From Streptomyces shenzhenensis (GTDB taxonomy: Bacteria; Actinomycetota; Actinomycetes; Streptomycetales; Streptomycetaceae), in assembly GCF_003688995.1 (NCBI RefSeq), contig NZ_PENI01000015.1:1-64000 (forward strand): 64,000 nucleotides of DNA, written 5' to 3'. Below, one piece after another: positions 44,348-52,622 of this stretch. Position numbers and translations under genes: made by a program. Every line of letters begins with the position of its first letter. The stretch's first letter is position 1. The notes beneath the pieces were generated by a model. It was not told the DNA's origin, ran no database searches, and saw only the letters and a program-made list of their open reading frames with translations.

Positions 44348-45541
44348 TCAGTGCGCGAATGCCGCGCGGAGCCGTTCCGCCGCGTCCGTCAGTACCTCGG
44401 TGCGCTTGCAGAAGGCGAAGCGGACGAACGGGGCGCCGGTCTCGCGGTCGTCGTAGAAGACGGCGTTGGGGATGGCGACGACGCCCGCGCGTTCCGGCAG
44501 GGCGCGGCAGAACGCGAAGCCGTCCTTCTCGCCCAGCGGGCGGATGTCGGTGGTGATGAAGTACGTGCCGGCGGGCCGGAAGACCTCGAAGCCGGCCTCC
44601 GTCAGCCCCGCCGCCAGCAGATCCCGCTTGGCCAGCAGGTCCGCGCGCAGGGCCGCGAAGTAGGAGTCCGGCAGGGCCAGCGCCTCGGCCACCGCGTACT
44701 GGAAGGGCCCCGACGCCACATACGTCAGAAACTGCTTCACCGCGCGCACGGCCCCGACCAGTTCGGGCGTCGCCGTCACCCAGCCGACCTTCCAGCCGGT
44801 GAACGAGAAGGTCTTTCCGGCGGAGCCGATGGTGACCGTGCGTTCGCGCATGCCGGGGAACGTGGCCAGCGGCAGATGCTCCGCGTCGTCGAACACCAGG
44901 TGCTCGTACACCTCGTCCGTCACCACCAGCAGGTCCCGCTCGACCGCGAGCGCGGCGATCGCGGACAGCTCCTCGCGGGTGAGCACCGCCCCCGTCGGGT
45001 TGTGCGGGGTGTTGACCAGCAGCAGCCGGGTGCGGTCCGTCACCGCGGCGCGCAGTTCGTCGAGGTCGAGGCGGAAGCCGCCCTCGTGCGGGCGGAGCGT
45101 CACCGGCACCCGGGTGCCGCCCGCCATCGCGATGCTCGCCGCGTACGAGTCGTAGTACGGCTCGAACGCGATGACCTCGTCCCCGGGCTCCAGCAGCGCG
45201 AGCAGCGCCGCCGCGATCGCCTCCGTCGCGCCCGCCGTCACCAGCACCTCGGTGTCGGGGTCGTGGACCAGGCCGTAGCGGCGCTCCTGGTGCGCGGCGA
45301 TCGCCGTCCGCAGCTCGGGGACGCCCGGTCCCGGCGGGTACTGGTTGCCGCGGCCCTCGCGCAGGGCGCGCACGGCCGCCTCCCGCACCTCGTCGGGGCC
45401 GTCCGTGTCGGGGAAGCCCTGGCCCAGGTTGATCGACCCGGTCCGCGCCGCCAGGGCGGACATCTCGGCGAAGATCGTCGTCCCGAACTCGGCGAACCGG
45501 CGGTTGAGCGGTGGGCGTGCGCTGGAGGTCATGCCGGCCAT
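44348..45541 (-). CDS. Class I/II PLP aminotransferase
   Basis: A 397-residue fold-type I enzyme. It has N-L-G-Q-G-F-P-D near residue 40, G-N-Q-Y-P-P-G-P-G, V-N-T-P-H-N-P-T-G near 175, DEVYEHLVFD, and the PLP lysine in S-A-G-K-T-F-S-F-T-G-W-K-V-G-W near 240. This subfamily includes methionine/kynurenine aminotransferases and proposed succinyl-DAP aminotransferases (DapC). Kynurenine genes lie 10 kb away, but the substrate is not decided by sequence. A 5'-to-middle fragment of this gene lies inverted at 42367-42523. Confidence 0.88.
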   Translation of the reverse strand: MAGMTSSARPPLNRRFAEFGTTIFAEMSALAARTGSINLGQGFPDTDGPDEVREAAVRALREGRGNQYPPGPGVPELRTAIAAHQERRYGLVHDPDTEVLVTAGATEAIAAALLALLEPGDEVIAFEPYYDSYAASIAMAGGTRVPVTLRPHEGGFRLDLDELRAAVTDRTRLLLVNTPHNPTGAVLTREELSAIAALAVERDLLVVTDEVYEHLVFDDAEHLPLATFPGMRERTVTIGSAGKTFSFTGWKVGWVTATPELVGAVRAVKQFLTYVASGPFQYAVAEALALPDSYFAALRADLLAKRDLLAAGLTEAGFEVFRPAGTYFITTDIRPLGEKDGFAFCRALPERAGVVAIPNAVFYDDRETGAPFVRFAFCKRTEVLTDAAERLRAAFAH

Positions 45542-45680
45542 CCTGCGCCGAAGCTCTGGAGTTCCTCAACTCTGCTTTGGTCCTGCGGGTGGGCGGGCAT
45601 CCCCCGTGCACACAGCAGTCACGCACCATGCGAGGCGCCCACGGGGGGTCGCTTCGGGGGAACGGAAGGAGGGTGGCGCC

Positions 45681-46019
45681 ATGGTCTTCGGCATCATCCT
45701 GGCGGTGATCGTGATCCTGGTCATCGGGTCCGCGGCGGGTGGATCGCGCAAGCGCAAGAAGGACAGGAAGAGCGCGTATGTGAAGAGCCGCGGCGGCCGG
45801 GTGTCCCGTTCGTCGTCTTCATCTTCGTCGTCGTCTTCGTCTTCGGCGTCTGCCGGCGGCGACGGGGGCAGCTGGTGGGCCGGTGACACGGGCGACTCGT
45901 CGGGCGGCTCGTCCTCGGGCGGGCACGGCGGACACGGCGGGCACTCGTGCGGCGGCGGCCACTCCTGTGGCGGCGGATCGTCGTGCGGCGGCGGGGGCGG
46001 ATGCGGCGGAGGCAACTGA
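45681..46019 (+). CDS. Small membrane protein with serine run and Cys/Gly-rich tail
   Basis: A 112-residue protein. One N-terminal membrane helix (FGIILAVIVILVIGSAAGG) is followed by a basic stretch, a run of twelve serines, G-G-H-G-G-H-G-G-H, and a tail repeating C-G-G-G (H-S-C-G-G-G, S-S-C-G-G-G, G-C-G-G-G). GGAAGGAGGG precedes the ATG. The tail could bind metal or be cross-linked. Family unknown. Low complexity throughout, so slippage is likely to vary its length. Confidence 0.7.
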   Translation: MVFGIILAVIVILVIGSAAGGSRKRKKDRKSAYVKSRGGRVSRSSSSSSSSSSSSASAGGDGGSWWAGDTGDSSGGSSSGGHGGHGGHSCGGGHSCGGGSSCGGGGGCGGGN

Positions 46020-46394
46020 CACGGGGCAGTTGAGCTTCACCGCGCACCAGGAACCGCGGTCCCGGCCGCACACCGGGCGCCCGTCGGGCGAAGGCATCCG
46101 ACGGGCGCTCAGCTCTATGGAGAACGCGCCCGGCGTACGCCGTAGTTGAACAGTTGAGCTGTGGAGCCCTCTGAGGGATGGAAAGCCTACGAACTTGGGT
46201 AAAAACGCTGTGGCGGCACCACAGTTCATGATTCCCTCTAAATCACCAACGCAGCCCCTCGGACGTCCGGCAGACAACCCGCTCCTTGGCTGGGCTGGCT
46301 GGGCCGACCGGGCTGATATGGCCGATCTCCCGGTGTCGACCGAGGTGTGCCGGACCACCCTCCCTTCTTCTTTGTGTGCTAGCGGAGCCGACCC
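46020..46394. other. Spacer with an AT-richer patch
   Basis: About 375 bases with no gene that I can support. Between 46185 and 46260 the base composition is lower in GC, probably promoter or leader sequence of the DUF2617 gene. Confidence 0.35.
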
Positions 46395-46952
46395 ATGCTC
46401 ACGACCCTCACCACCTCCTACACCGACACGTGCGCGGCCGACCTCGCCTGGGCGCTGGGGCGCGAGCCGCTCCCCGCCCTCGCCACGCTCGACCTCGAAC
46501 TGACCGGCGCGAAGCTCCAGATGAGACTGCTCGGCGCGTCCCACCAGGTACTCCTGGAGGAGGAGCGGGGCGGCTGCTCGGAGACGGTGGCGTGCATTCC
46601 GGGGTCCAGCACGCCGCTGCCGCTGGGCGTTGCCAAGCGCGTCGGCGACTGGGAATACGAGTTCGCGGCGCGCGTGGAGTTCCTCGCGCCCGCCTCCTTC
46701 GCGGGCCGCGCCCAGGAACTGCTGGCCCTGGTCTCCGACCACCCCCACGGTCTCGCCGGCGTCTTCCCCGGCAGCCCGTACGCCTTCACGGCGATGCTCG
46801 CCCAGCGCCGCGAGGGCCAGGTGCACTGGCGCACCTGGCACGCGTATCCGCAGGACGGCCAGTTGGTGGCCACCCGGACCCGGGTGGGCGTGCGGGTGCC
46901 GGAGCCCGCGGCGGAGCCCGGTCCCAGCGCCGCAGTGATCGTGGCGGGATAA
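46395..46952 (+). CDS. DUF2617 protein
   Basis: A 185-residue protein starting MLTTLTTSYTDTCAADLAW, with L-E-L-T-G-A-K-L-Q-M-R-L-L-G-A-S-H-Q, E-Y-E-F-A-A-R-V-E and H-W-R-T-W-H-A-Y-P. These match DUF2617, an actinobacterial family of unknown role. It directly precedes the spermidine-synthase-like membrane protein with the same orientation, a pairing seen in other Streptomyces. Confidence 0.88.
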   Translation: MLTTLTTSYTDTCAADLAWALGREPLPALATLDLELTGAKLQMRLLGASHQVLLEEERGGCSETVACIPGSSTPLPLGVAKRVGDWEYEFAARVEFLAPASFAGRAQELLALVSDHPHGLAGVFPGSPYAFTAMLAQRREGQVHWRTWHAYPQDGQLVATRTRVGVRVPEPAAEPGPSAAVIVAG

Positions 46953-47031
46953 ACACCCTGTGCGTCATTCGCGGGCAGTTCCACACGTGTGGGTGACGAA
47001 GCGTACCCGTCGTGTGACGTAACGTCGCAGC

Positions 47032-48672
47032 GTGATCGAATCGCACGCCCCCGCCCCTCCGGGTGCCCCGCCGTTCCGGTGCGGACCCGCGCGGCTGTCC
47101 GTCCGGCCGGCGACCGGACGGTTCCTGGTCCTCGCGGGCGTCTTCGTCTGTGCGGCCTGCGGACTTGTGTACGAACTCGAACTGGTCGCCCTCGCCTCGT
47201 ACTTGATAGGCGACTCGGTCACCCAGGCGTCCGTCGTGCTGTCCGTCATGGTCTTCGCGATGGGCCTCGGCTCGCTCGCGGCGAAGCGGCTGCGCGGGCA
47301 CGCGGCCGCCGCCTTCGGCGCCGTCGAGGCGGGCCTCGCCCTGGTCGGCGGCTGCAGCGCGATGGCGCTGTACGCGGTGTTCGCCTGGACCGGCGACTGG
47401 GGCGGCCTGTGGGTCAACGGCCCCCGCTGCCTGCTGGTCGCCTTCTCCCTCGCCATCGGCCTGCTGATCGGCGCCGAGGTGCCGTTGCTGATGGAGCTGA
47501 TCCAGCGCATCCGGCGGCAGGACGCGGGCGGCGCGGTCGCCGACCTGTTCGCGGCGGACTACGTCGGCGCGCTCGTCGGCGGCCTCGCCTTCCCGTTCCT
47601 CCTGCTGCCGTTCCTGGGCCAGTTGACCGGTGCGCTGCTCACCGGAGCGGTCAACGCCGTCGCGGGCGGCGCCCTGATCCTCGGCCTGTTCGGGCGCGAT
47701 CTGACCCGCCGCGCCCGCTGGCTGCTGCTGCTCGCCAACGTCTCCGTGCTCGCCGTCCTCGCCTCCGCCGCCGTCCTCGTCGACGACTTCGAACGCCTCG
47801 CCCGGCAGGCGGTGTACGGCGGGGACGTACGCGTGGCCGTCCAGACCGACGTCCAGGAGGTGGTGCTCACCGGTGGCACCGGCGGCCGGCCGCTCGATCT
47901 GTATCTGGACGGCCGGCTGCGGGTCGGCGGCCGGGACGCGGGCCGCTACGAGGAGGCACTGGTCCACCCCGCGATGGCCGGCCCGCACGCGCGCGTGCTC
48001 GTCCTCGGCGGCGGGGACGGGCTGGCCGCGCGGGAAGTGCTGCGGTACCCGGACGTGCGGCGGGTCGATGTGGTCGAACCCGACGCGGGCCTCGTCCGGC
48101 TGGCGCGCCGCGACCCGGGGCTGTCCGCGCTCAACGGCCACGCCTACCTCGACCAGCGCGTCCACGTCACGACACAGGACACGTTCCGTTGGCTGCGCGG
48201 AGCGCCCACGGAGGCGTACGACGTCGTGATCGCGGATCTGCCCGACCCCGGCAGCACGGCGAGCACGAAGCTGTACTCGGAGGAGTTCTACGGGCTGACC
48301 CGGCGGGTGCTGGCCGAGGACGGCCGGCTGGTGGTGCACGGCGGACCGGTGGCGGCCAGGCCCCGGGTCTTCTGGACGGTGGAGACGACGATGCGCGCGG
48401 CCGGCCTCGGCACCACCCCGTACCGCGCGCTCGGCGAGGACACCGGTTCCACGGCGGGGCCCGACCGCTCCGCGAGCGCCTCCCGCACCCCGCGCGACTG
48501 GGGTTTCGTGCTGGCCGCCCGGGGGCCCGCCGCGGTGCCGCTCCGCCTGGACCCGTCCGGACCGCGGCTGCGCACGCTGACACCGCAGAGCCTCGCGGCG
48601 GACGGCCGGGCGGTGGCCGGCACGCGGATCAGCGGGGTGCCGCCCTCGACGCTGGTGCACCCGCGCTATTGA
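47032..48672 (+). CDS. Membrane-bound polyamine aminopropyltransferase-like protein
   Basis: A 546-residue protein. Residues about 30-240 form seven to eight transmembrane helices (VLAGVFVCAACGLVYELELVA, MELIQRIRR loop). The C-terminal ~290 residues are a spermidine-synthase fold: L-Y-L-D-G-R-L, V-L-V-L-G-G-G-D-G-L-A-A-R-E-V-L, D-V-V-E-P-D, and D-V-V-I-A-D-L-P-D-P near 400. The soluble domain transfers aminopropyl groups in true SpeE. The membrane fusion form has no confirmed substrate. GTG start. Confidence 0.85.
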   Translation: MIESHAPAPPGAPPFRCGPARLSVRPATGRFLVLAGVFVCAACGLVYELELVALASYLIGDSVTQASVVLSVMVFAMGLGSLAAKRLRGHAAAAFGAVEAGLALVGGCSAMALYAVFAWTGDWGGLWVNGPRCLLVAFSLAIGLLIGAEVPLLMELIQRIRRQDAGGAVADLFAADYVGALVGGLAFPFLLLPFLGQLTGALLTGAVNAVAGGALILGLFGRDLTRRARWLLLLANVSVLAVLASAAVLVDDFERLARQAVYGGDVRVAVQTDVQEVVLTGGTGGRPLDLYLDGRLRVGGRDAGRYEEALVHPAMAGPHARVLVLGGGDGLAAREVLRYPDVRRVDVVEPDAGLVRLARRDPGLSALNGHAYLDQRVHVTTQDTFRWLRGAPTEAYDVVIADLPDPGSTASTKLYSEEFYGLTRRVLAEDGRLVVHGGPVAARPRVFWTVETTMRAAGLGTTPYRALGEDTGSTAGPDRSASASRTPRDWGFVLAARGPAAVPLRLDPSGPRLRTLTPQSLAADGRAVAGTRISGVPPSTLVHPRY

Positions 48673-48736
48673 CGACCGACGGTGGTGCGTCCGCGGTGTT
48701 GACGACCGACGCCGGTGCGTCCCGCCGTTGACGACC
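48669..48736 (+). repeat. Tandem ~30-bp repeat at a stop codon
   Basis: TTGACGACCGACG...GGTGCGTCC occurs at 48669-48692 and 48699-48722, with two internal differences. A third partial copy TTGACGACC is at 48728-48736. The first copy includes the TGA stop of the aminopropyltransferase-like gene, so the repeats carry the stop region forward. Confidence 0.7.
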
Positions 48737-48789
48737 CGGCCGCGTACAGAAGGGTACGTACCGGCCGCTCGTGGGTAGGCTCAGGCGAC

Positions 48790-49548
48790 ATGGAGCATGA
48801 GGTGTTGGTTCCGGTTCCGGTCGAGCGGCTGAGGCGGGCGCTCGGTGAGCCCGCGCGCATCGCCCGAGCGGTTCCCGGGCTCCAGCAGGACGCCGGTGCC
48901 GAGCCGGTCGCCGGGCGGCTGAAGGTGCGCGTCGGCGGCCACTCCATCACCTACCGCGGATCGCTGCGCGTCTCGGCGCGCGACGACGGGTCGTACGCCG
49001 TCGAGGGTGAGGCGGCCGAGGCCCGCGGCACCGGCACGGTCAAGCTCACCCTCACCCTCCGCCTCCGGGACGCCGACGGGGGCACCGCGGTCACCGTGGA
49101 CGGCACGGTCTCCGCGGACGGACGCATCACCGAACTGCCCGCGGGCACGGTGAGTTCGGCGGCGATCCGGCTGCTGAACCGCTTCGTGGAGTCCCTGGCG
49201 ACGACACCGGACGACGACACCGAAACCGAGGTGGAGCCCGAGGAGGAGGCGGCCTCCGTGTTCGAGACCGAGGTGCCGCCGCCCTCGCTCGTTCCCGAGG
49301 CCGGCGAGGAGGGCTCCGCGGGCTTCGCCGCCGACGGTCCGCCCGCCGAGGCGGCGCACGCGCGCCGGACGATGATCGGCCGCAGCGCGGAAGAGGTGGA
49401 CCACGCCCCGCCGCGCGGCCGCTACGCCCCCGTACCCGCCCCGGAGACGGTCGCCGGGCACTCGGTGCTGCGCTGGGTCGCCCCCGCGGCGGCACTCGCG
49501 CTGGCCTCGGCGATCGTGCTCGGCCGGGCGCTGCGCCGACGCCGCTGA
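48790..49548 (+). CDS. CoxG-like SRPBCC protein with C-terminal membrane anchor
   Basis: A 252-residue protein. The first ~145 residues are an SRPBCC/CoxG fold (EVLVPVPVERLRRAL, ARAVPGLQ, then TVSSAAIRLLNRFVESL). A disordered acidic linker (about 145-215) and one C-terminal helix with a basic end (W-V-A-P-A-A-A-L-A-L-A-S-A-I-V-L-G-R-A-L-R-R-R-R) follow. CoxG proteins recruit CO dehydrogenase to the membrane, but no cox genes are nearby, so the partner here is unknown. ATG 48790. Confidence 0.78.
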   Translation: MEHEVLVPVPVERLRRALGEPARIARAVPGLQQDAGAEPVAGRLKVRVGGHSITYRGSLRVSARDDGSYAVEGEAAEARGTGTVKLTLTLRLRDADGGTAVTVDGTVSADGRITELPAGTVSSAAIRLLNRFVESLATTPDDDTETEVEPEEEAASVFETEVPPPSLVPEAGEEGSAGFAADGPPAEAAHARRTMIGRSAEEVDHAPPRGRYAPVPAPETVAGHSVLRWVAPAAALALASAIVLGRALRRRR

Positions 49549-49683
49549 CCGCGGTCACCGACGGTCCTTGATGCCGTCGCCCAGCCCGGCGAACCCGTCG
49601 ACGGCCGAGGCGACCGGGGTGCCGCCGGCGGAGCGCGTCCACGCCAGAACGGCCGGGGTGGCCCGCGTCAGCGGCGGCACGGG
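49549..49683 (-). pseudogene. Possible gene remnant (unrecognised)
   Basis: On the minus strand a short, protein-like tail reads A-V-L-A-W-T-R-S-A-G-G-T-P-V-A-S-A-V-D-G-F-A-G-L-G-D-G-I-K-D and ends at a stop near 49555. It has no start or body and runs into the binding-protein relic. I cannot name it. Confidence 0.3.
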
Positions 49684-49855
49684 GTGGGCCTGCTGCCGCC
49701 GGAGACGATCGACACACGGTACGAGAAGTTCGACCACCCGATCATCGAGGAGAAGGTCGCCTCGCTGACCAAGCAGCAGGCCAAGGTCCAGTACGCCGAC
49801 GCCGAGTCGGACGCGGTGAAGCAGACCGTGCAGATGCAGCAGATGATCGACGCCG
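49684..49855 (+). pseudogene. Fragment of the sugar-binding lipoprotein gene
   Basis: Matches the gene at 27424-28530 over about 57 codons (V-G-L-L-P-P-E-T ... RYEKFDHPII ... VASLTKQQ ... QMQQMIDA). There are roughly a dozen base differences in 170, almost all keeping the reading frame and conservative changes (K to E, G to A). No start, signal peptide or rest of the gene is present. It breaks off at Q-M-I-D-A. A partial duplication or remnant of a second copy. Confidence 0.85.
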
Positions 49856-49984
49856 GTTTAGGCCGATCACCTGGGCGCCGACAGCGTGGGCGGTCTGCGT
49901 GACGGCGTCTCCCTCTCCGCCGGAGACGGCGATGGTCTTGCCCTTGGCCGGCCGCCCCCTTGATCGTCCCAGTAGGGTCGTCCC
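49856..49984. other. Spacer with further debris
   Basis: About 130 bases. On the minus strand a protein-like K-G-K-T-I-A-V-S-G-G-E-G-D-A-V segment appears without a start or stop context. It may be the tail of the unrecognised remnant. The epimerase promoter would be here. Confidence 0.3.
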
Positions 49985-50773
49985 GTGAGTAACGAACCCA
50001 TCACGCTGACCGCGGGCGACGCGGAAGTGAGCCTGCAGCCGGGCAACGGCGGCCGGGTGGCAGGGCTCCGGATCGCCGGCACCGAACTCCTCCGGCAGGG
50101 CGACCGCTTCGGCTGCTTCCCGATGGTCCCCTGGTGCGGCCGGATCAGGGACGGCCGTTTCCTGAACGGCGCCATCGCGCACCGGATGCCGCTCAACTCC
50201 CCGCCGCACGCCATCCACGGCACCGCCCGCGACGGCGCCTGGCGCACCGCCCGCGTCGGCGCCGACGAGGCGGTCATCACCTACGACCTGGTCGAGCCCT
50301 GGCCCTACCCCGGCCGTGTCACCCAGATCGTCGCCCTGGCCGAGGACGCCCTGACGCTCACCATGGCCGTCGAGACGTACGACTCGTCCTTCCCGGCGCA
50401 GATCGGCTGGCATCCGTGGTTCAACCGGAACCTGGGCGGCGAGGACGCGCGGCTCGACTTCAGCCCCGCCTGGCAGGAGGAACGCGGCGCCGACCACCTG
50501 CCCACCGGCCGTCGCGTCGAGCCCCGCCCCGGCCCCTGGGACGACTGCTTCGGCATGCCCGACGGCGTCGACGTCACGGTCACCTGGCCCGGACAGCTGG
50601 AGCTGACGGTGACCAGCCCCGAGCAGTGGGTCGTCGTCTACGACGAACAGGAGGCCGCCGTCTGCGTCGAGCCGCAGACCGGCCCGCCCAACGGCCTCAA
50701 CACCCTGCCGCGCCTGGTCACGCCCCTGGAGCCGCTGGAGGCCACGACCACCTGGCGCTGGCGCCGCCTCTAA
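49985..50773 (+). CDS. Aldose 1-epimerase family protein
   Basis: A 262-residue galactose-mutarotase-like protein. N-terminal strands contain V-S-L-Q-P-G-N-G-G-R-V-A-G-L and F-P-M-V-P-W-C-G-R-I-R-D-G-R-F. The catalytic-region histidines are in S-P-P-H-A-I-H-G and I-G-W-H-P-W-F, and the glutamate is in V-C-V-E-P-Q-T-G-P-P-N-G. It converts alpha and beta anomers of sugars. GTG start. The pyrE gene follows 10 bases later, so they are probably co-transcribed. Confidence 0.9.
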   Translation: MSNEPITLTAGDAEVSLQPGNGGRVAGLRIAGTELLRQGDRFGCFPMVPWCGRIRDGRFLNGAIAHRMPLNSPPHAIHGTARDGAWRTARVGADEAVITYDLVEPWPYPGRVTQIVALAEDALTLTMAVETYDSSFPAQIGWHPWFNRNLGGEDARLDFSPAWQEERGADHLPTGRRVEPRPGPWDDCFGMPDGVDVTVTWPGQLELTVTSPEQWVVVYDEQEAAVCVEPQTGPPNGLNTLPRLVTPLEPLEATTTWRWRRL

Positions 50774-50783
50774 GCTGGTCGGC

Positions 50784-51332
50784 ATGACGGACGTACGCGG
50801 CGCGCTGCTGCAGCAGATCAAGGACAAGGCCGTGGTGCACGGCAAGGTGACCCTGTCGTCGGGTCTGGAAGCCGACTACTACGTCGACCTGCGCCGTGTC
50901 ACCCTCGACGGGGAGGCCGCGCCGTTGGTCGGGCAGGTGCTGCTGGATCTCACCGCGGACCTCGACTTCGACGCCGTGGGCGGGCTGACCATGGGTGCCG
51001 ACCCGGTCGCCGGCGCGCTGCTGCACGCCGCCGCCGCGCGGGGCCGCCGGCTGGACGCGTTCGTCGTACGGAAGGCGGCCAAGGCGCACGGGCTGCAGCG
51101 GCGGGTCGAGGGTCCCGAGATCAAGGGCCGCCGGGTGCTGGTCGTCGAGGACACCTCCACCACGGGCGGCTCGCCGCTCGCCGCCGTGGAGGCGGTGCGT
51201 GAGGCGGGCGCCGAGGTCGTCGCCGTCGCGACCATCGTGGACCGGGCGACGGGCGCCGCCGAGAAGATCAGGGAGGGCGCGGGTGTGCCCTACCTGTTCG
51301 CCTATTCGAAGGACGAGTTGGGGCTTGACTGA
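50784..51332 (+). CDS. pyrE: Orotate phosphoribosyltransferase
   Basis: A 182-residue enzyme of pyrimidine synthesis (orotate + PRPP to OMP). It has SSGLEADYYVDLR near residue 25, V-V-R-K-A-A-K-A-H-G, and the PRPP loop V-L-V-V-E-D-T-S-T-T-G-G-S near 120. The start is ATG 50784, 10 bases after the epimerase gene. Normal length for the actinobacterial form. Confidence 0.96.
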   Translation: MTDVRGALLQQIKDKAVVHGKVTLSSGLEADYYVDLRRVTLDGEAAPLVGQVLLDLTADLDFDAVGGLTMGADPVAGALLHAAAARGRRLDAFVVRKAAKAHGLQRRVEGPEIKGRRVLVVEDTSTTGGSPLAAVEAVREAGAEVVAVATIVDRATGAAEKIREGAGVPYLFAYSKDELGLD

Positions 51333-51489
51333 CGCACGGCGTCGACCACGGCCCGGTGGCCGCGCCGCCGGGGCGCCGAGCACGGGCCCATGTCTGGAAA
51401 GATGGGGACGACGATGACGTCACCCTCAAGGTCTAGGTCAGGGCCGTAAGTACGCAGATCGCCGACCCGCACACTCAAGGAGCGGACAG

Positions 51490-52521
51490 ATGCCCATCGC
51501 AACCCCCGAGGTCTACAACGAGATGCTCGACCGGGCGAAGGCAGGCAAGTTCGCCTACCCGGCCATCAACGTCACCTCCAGCCAGACCCTGAACGCGGCT
51601 CTGCGCGGCTTCGCCGAGGCGGAGAGCGACGGCATCATCCAGATCTCCACGGGTGGCGCCGAGTTCCTGGGCGGTCAGTACAGCAAGGACATGGTGACCG
51701 GCGCGGTGGCCCTGGCCGAGTACGCGCACATCATCGCCGAGAAGTACCCGGTGACGGTCGCGCTGCACACGGACCACTGCCCGAAGGACAAGCTCGACGG
51801 GTATGTGCGTCCGCTGCTCGCGATCTCCCAGGAGCGCGTGAAGGCCGGGCAGAACCCGCTGTTCCAGTCCCACATGTGGGACGGCTCCGCCGAGACCCTG
51901 GCCGACAACCTGGCCATCGCGCAGGAGCTCCTCGAGCTGGCCCGGACCGCCAAGATCATCCTTGAGGTGGAGATCACCCCGACCGGCGGCGAGGAGGACG
52001 GCGTCTCGCACGAGATCAACGACTCCCTCTACACGACGGTCGACGACGCGATCCGCACGGCGGAGGCGCTCGGCCTCGGCGACAAGGGCCGCTACCTGCT
52101 GGCCGCGTCCTTCGGCAACGTGCACGGCGTGTACAAGCCGGGCAACGTGGTGCTCCGCCCCGAACTGCTGAAGGAGCTGAGCGACGGCGTCGCCGCGAAG
52201 TTCGGCAAGGCCGCCTCTCCCGGTCCGTTCGACTTCGTCTTCCACGGCGGCTCCGGCTCCTCCGAGCAGGAGATCCTGACGGCGCTGGAGAACGGCGTCG
52301 TGAAGATGAACATCGACACGGACACCCAGTACGCCTTCACGCGTCCGGTCGCCGACCACATGTTCAAGAACTACGACGGCGTCCTGAAGGTCGACGGCGA
52401 GGTCGGCTCCAAGAAGACGTACGACCCGCGCACCTGGGGCAAGCTGGCCGAGGCGTCGATGGCCCGGCGCGTCGTCGAGGCCACGCAGAACCTGCGGTCG
52501 GCCGGCACGAAGATCAAGTAG
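51490..52521 (+). CDS. fba: Class II fructose-bisphosphate aldolase
   Basis: A 343-residue zinc enzyme of glycolysis. It has A-L-H-T-D-H-C-P-K with a zinc histidine, L-E-V-E-I-T-P-T-G-G-E-E-D-G, F-G-N-V-H-G-V-Y-K-P-G, D-F-V-F-H-G-G-S-G-S, and N-I-D-T-D-T-Q. It splits fructose-1,6-bisphosphate. CAAGGAGCGG lies just before the ATG. It has its own spacer (about 160 bases) after pyrE, so it probably has its own promoter. Confidence 0.97.
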   Translation: MPIATPEVYNEMLDRAKAGKFAYPAINVTSSQTLNAALRGFAEAESDGIIQISTGGAEFLGGQYSKDMVTGAVALAEYAHIIAEKYPVTVALHTDHCPKDKLDGYVRPLLAISQERVKAGQNPLFQSHMWDGSAETLADNLAIAQELLELARTAKIILEVEITPTGGEEDGVSHEINDSLYTTVDDAIRTAEALGLGDKGRYLLAASFGNVHGVYKPGNVVLRPELLKELSDGVAAKFGKAASPGPFDFVFHGGSGSSEQEILTALENGVVKMNIDTDTQYAFTRPVADHMFKNYDGVLKVDGEVGSKKTYDPRTWGKLAEASMARRVVEATQNLRSAGTKIK

Positions 52522-52622
52522 TTAGGGCGGCTACCCGGCGGCCGTCGGCGCGACGGCCTCCGGTGCGACCGTTTCCCGCGAGCCCGGTCCCGGTGGGGCC
52601 GGGCTCGCTGTATACCTGTGGC

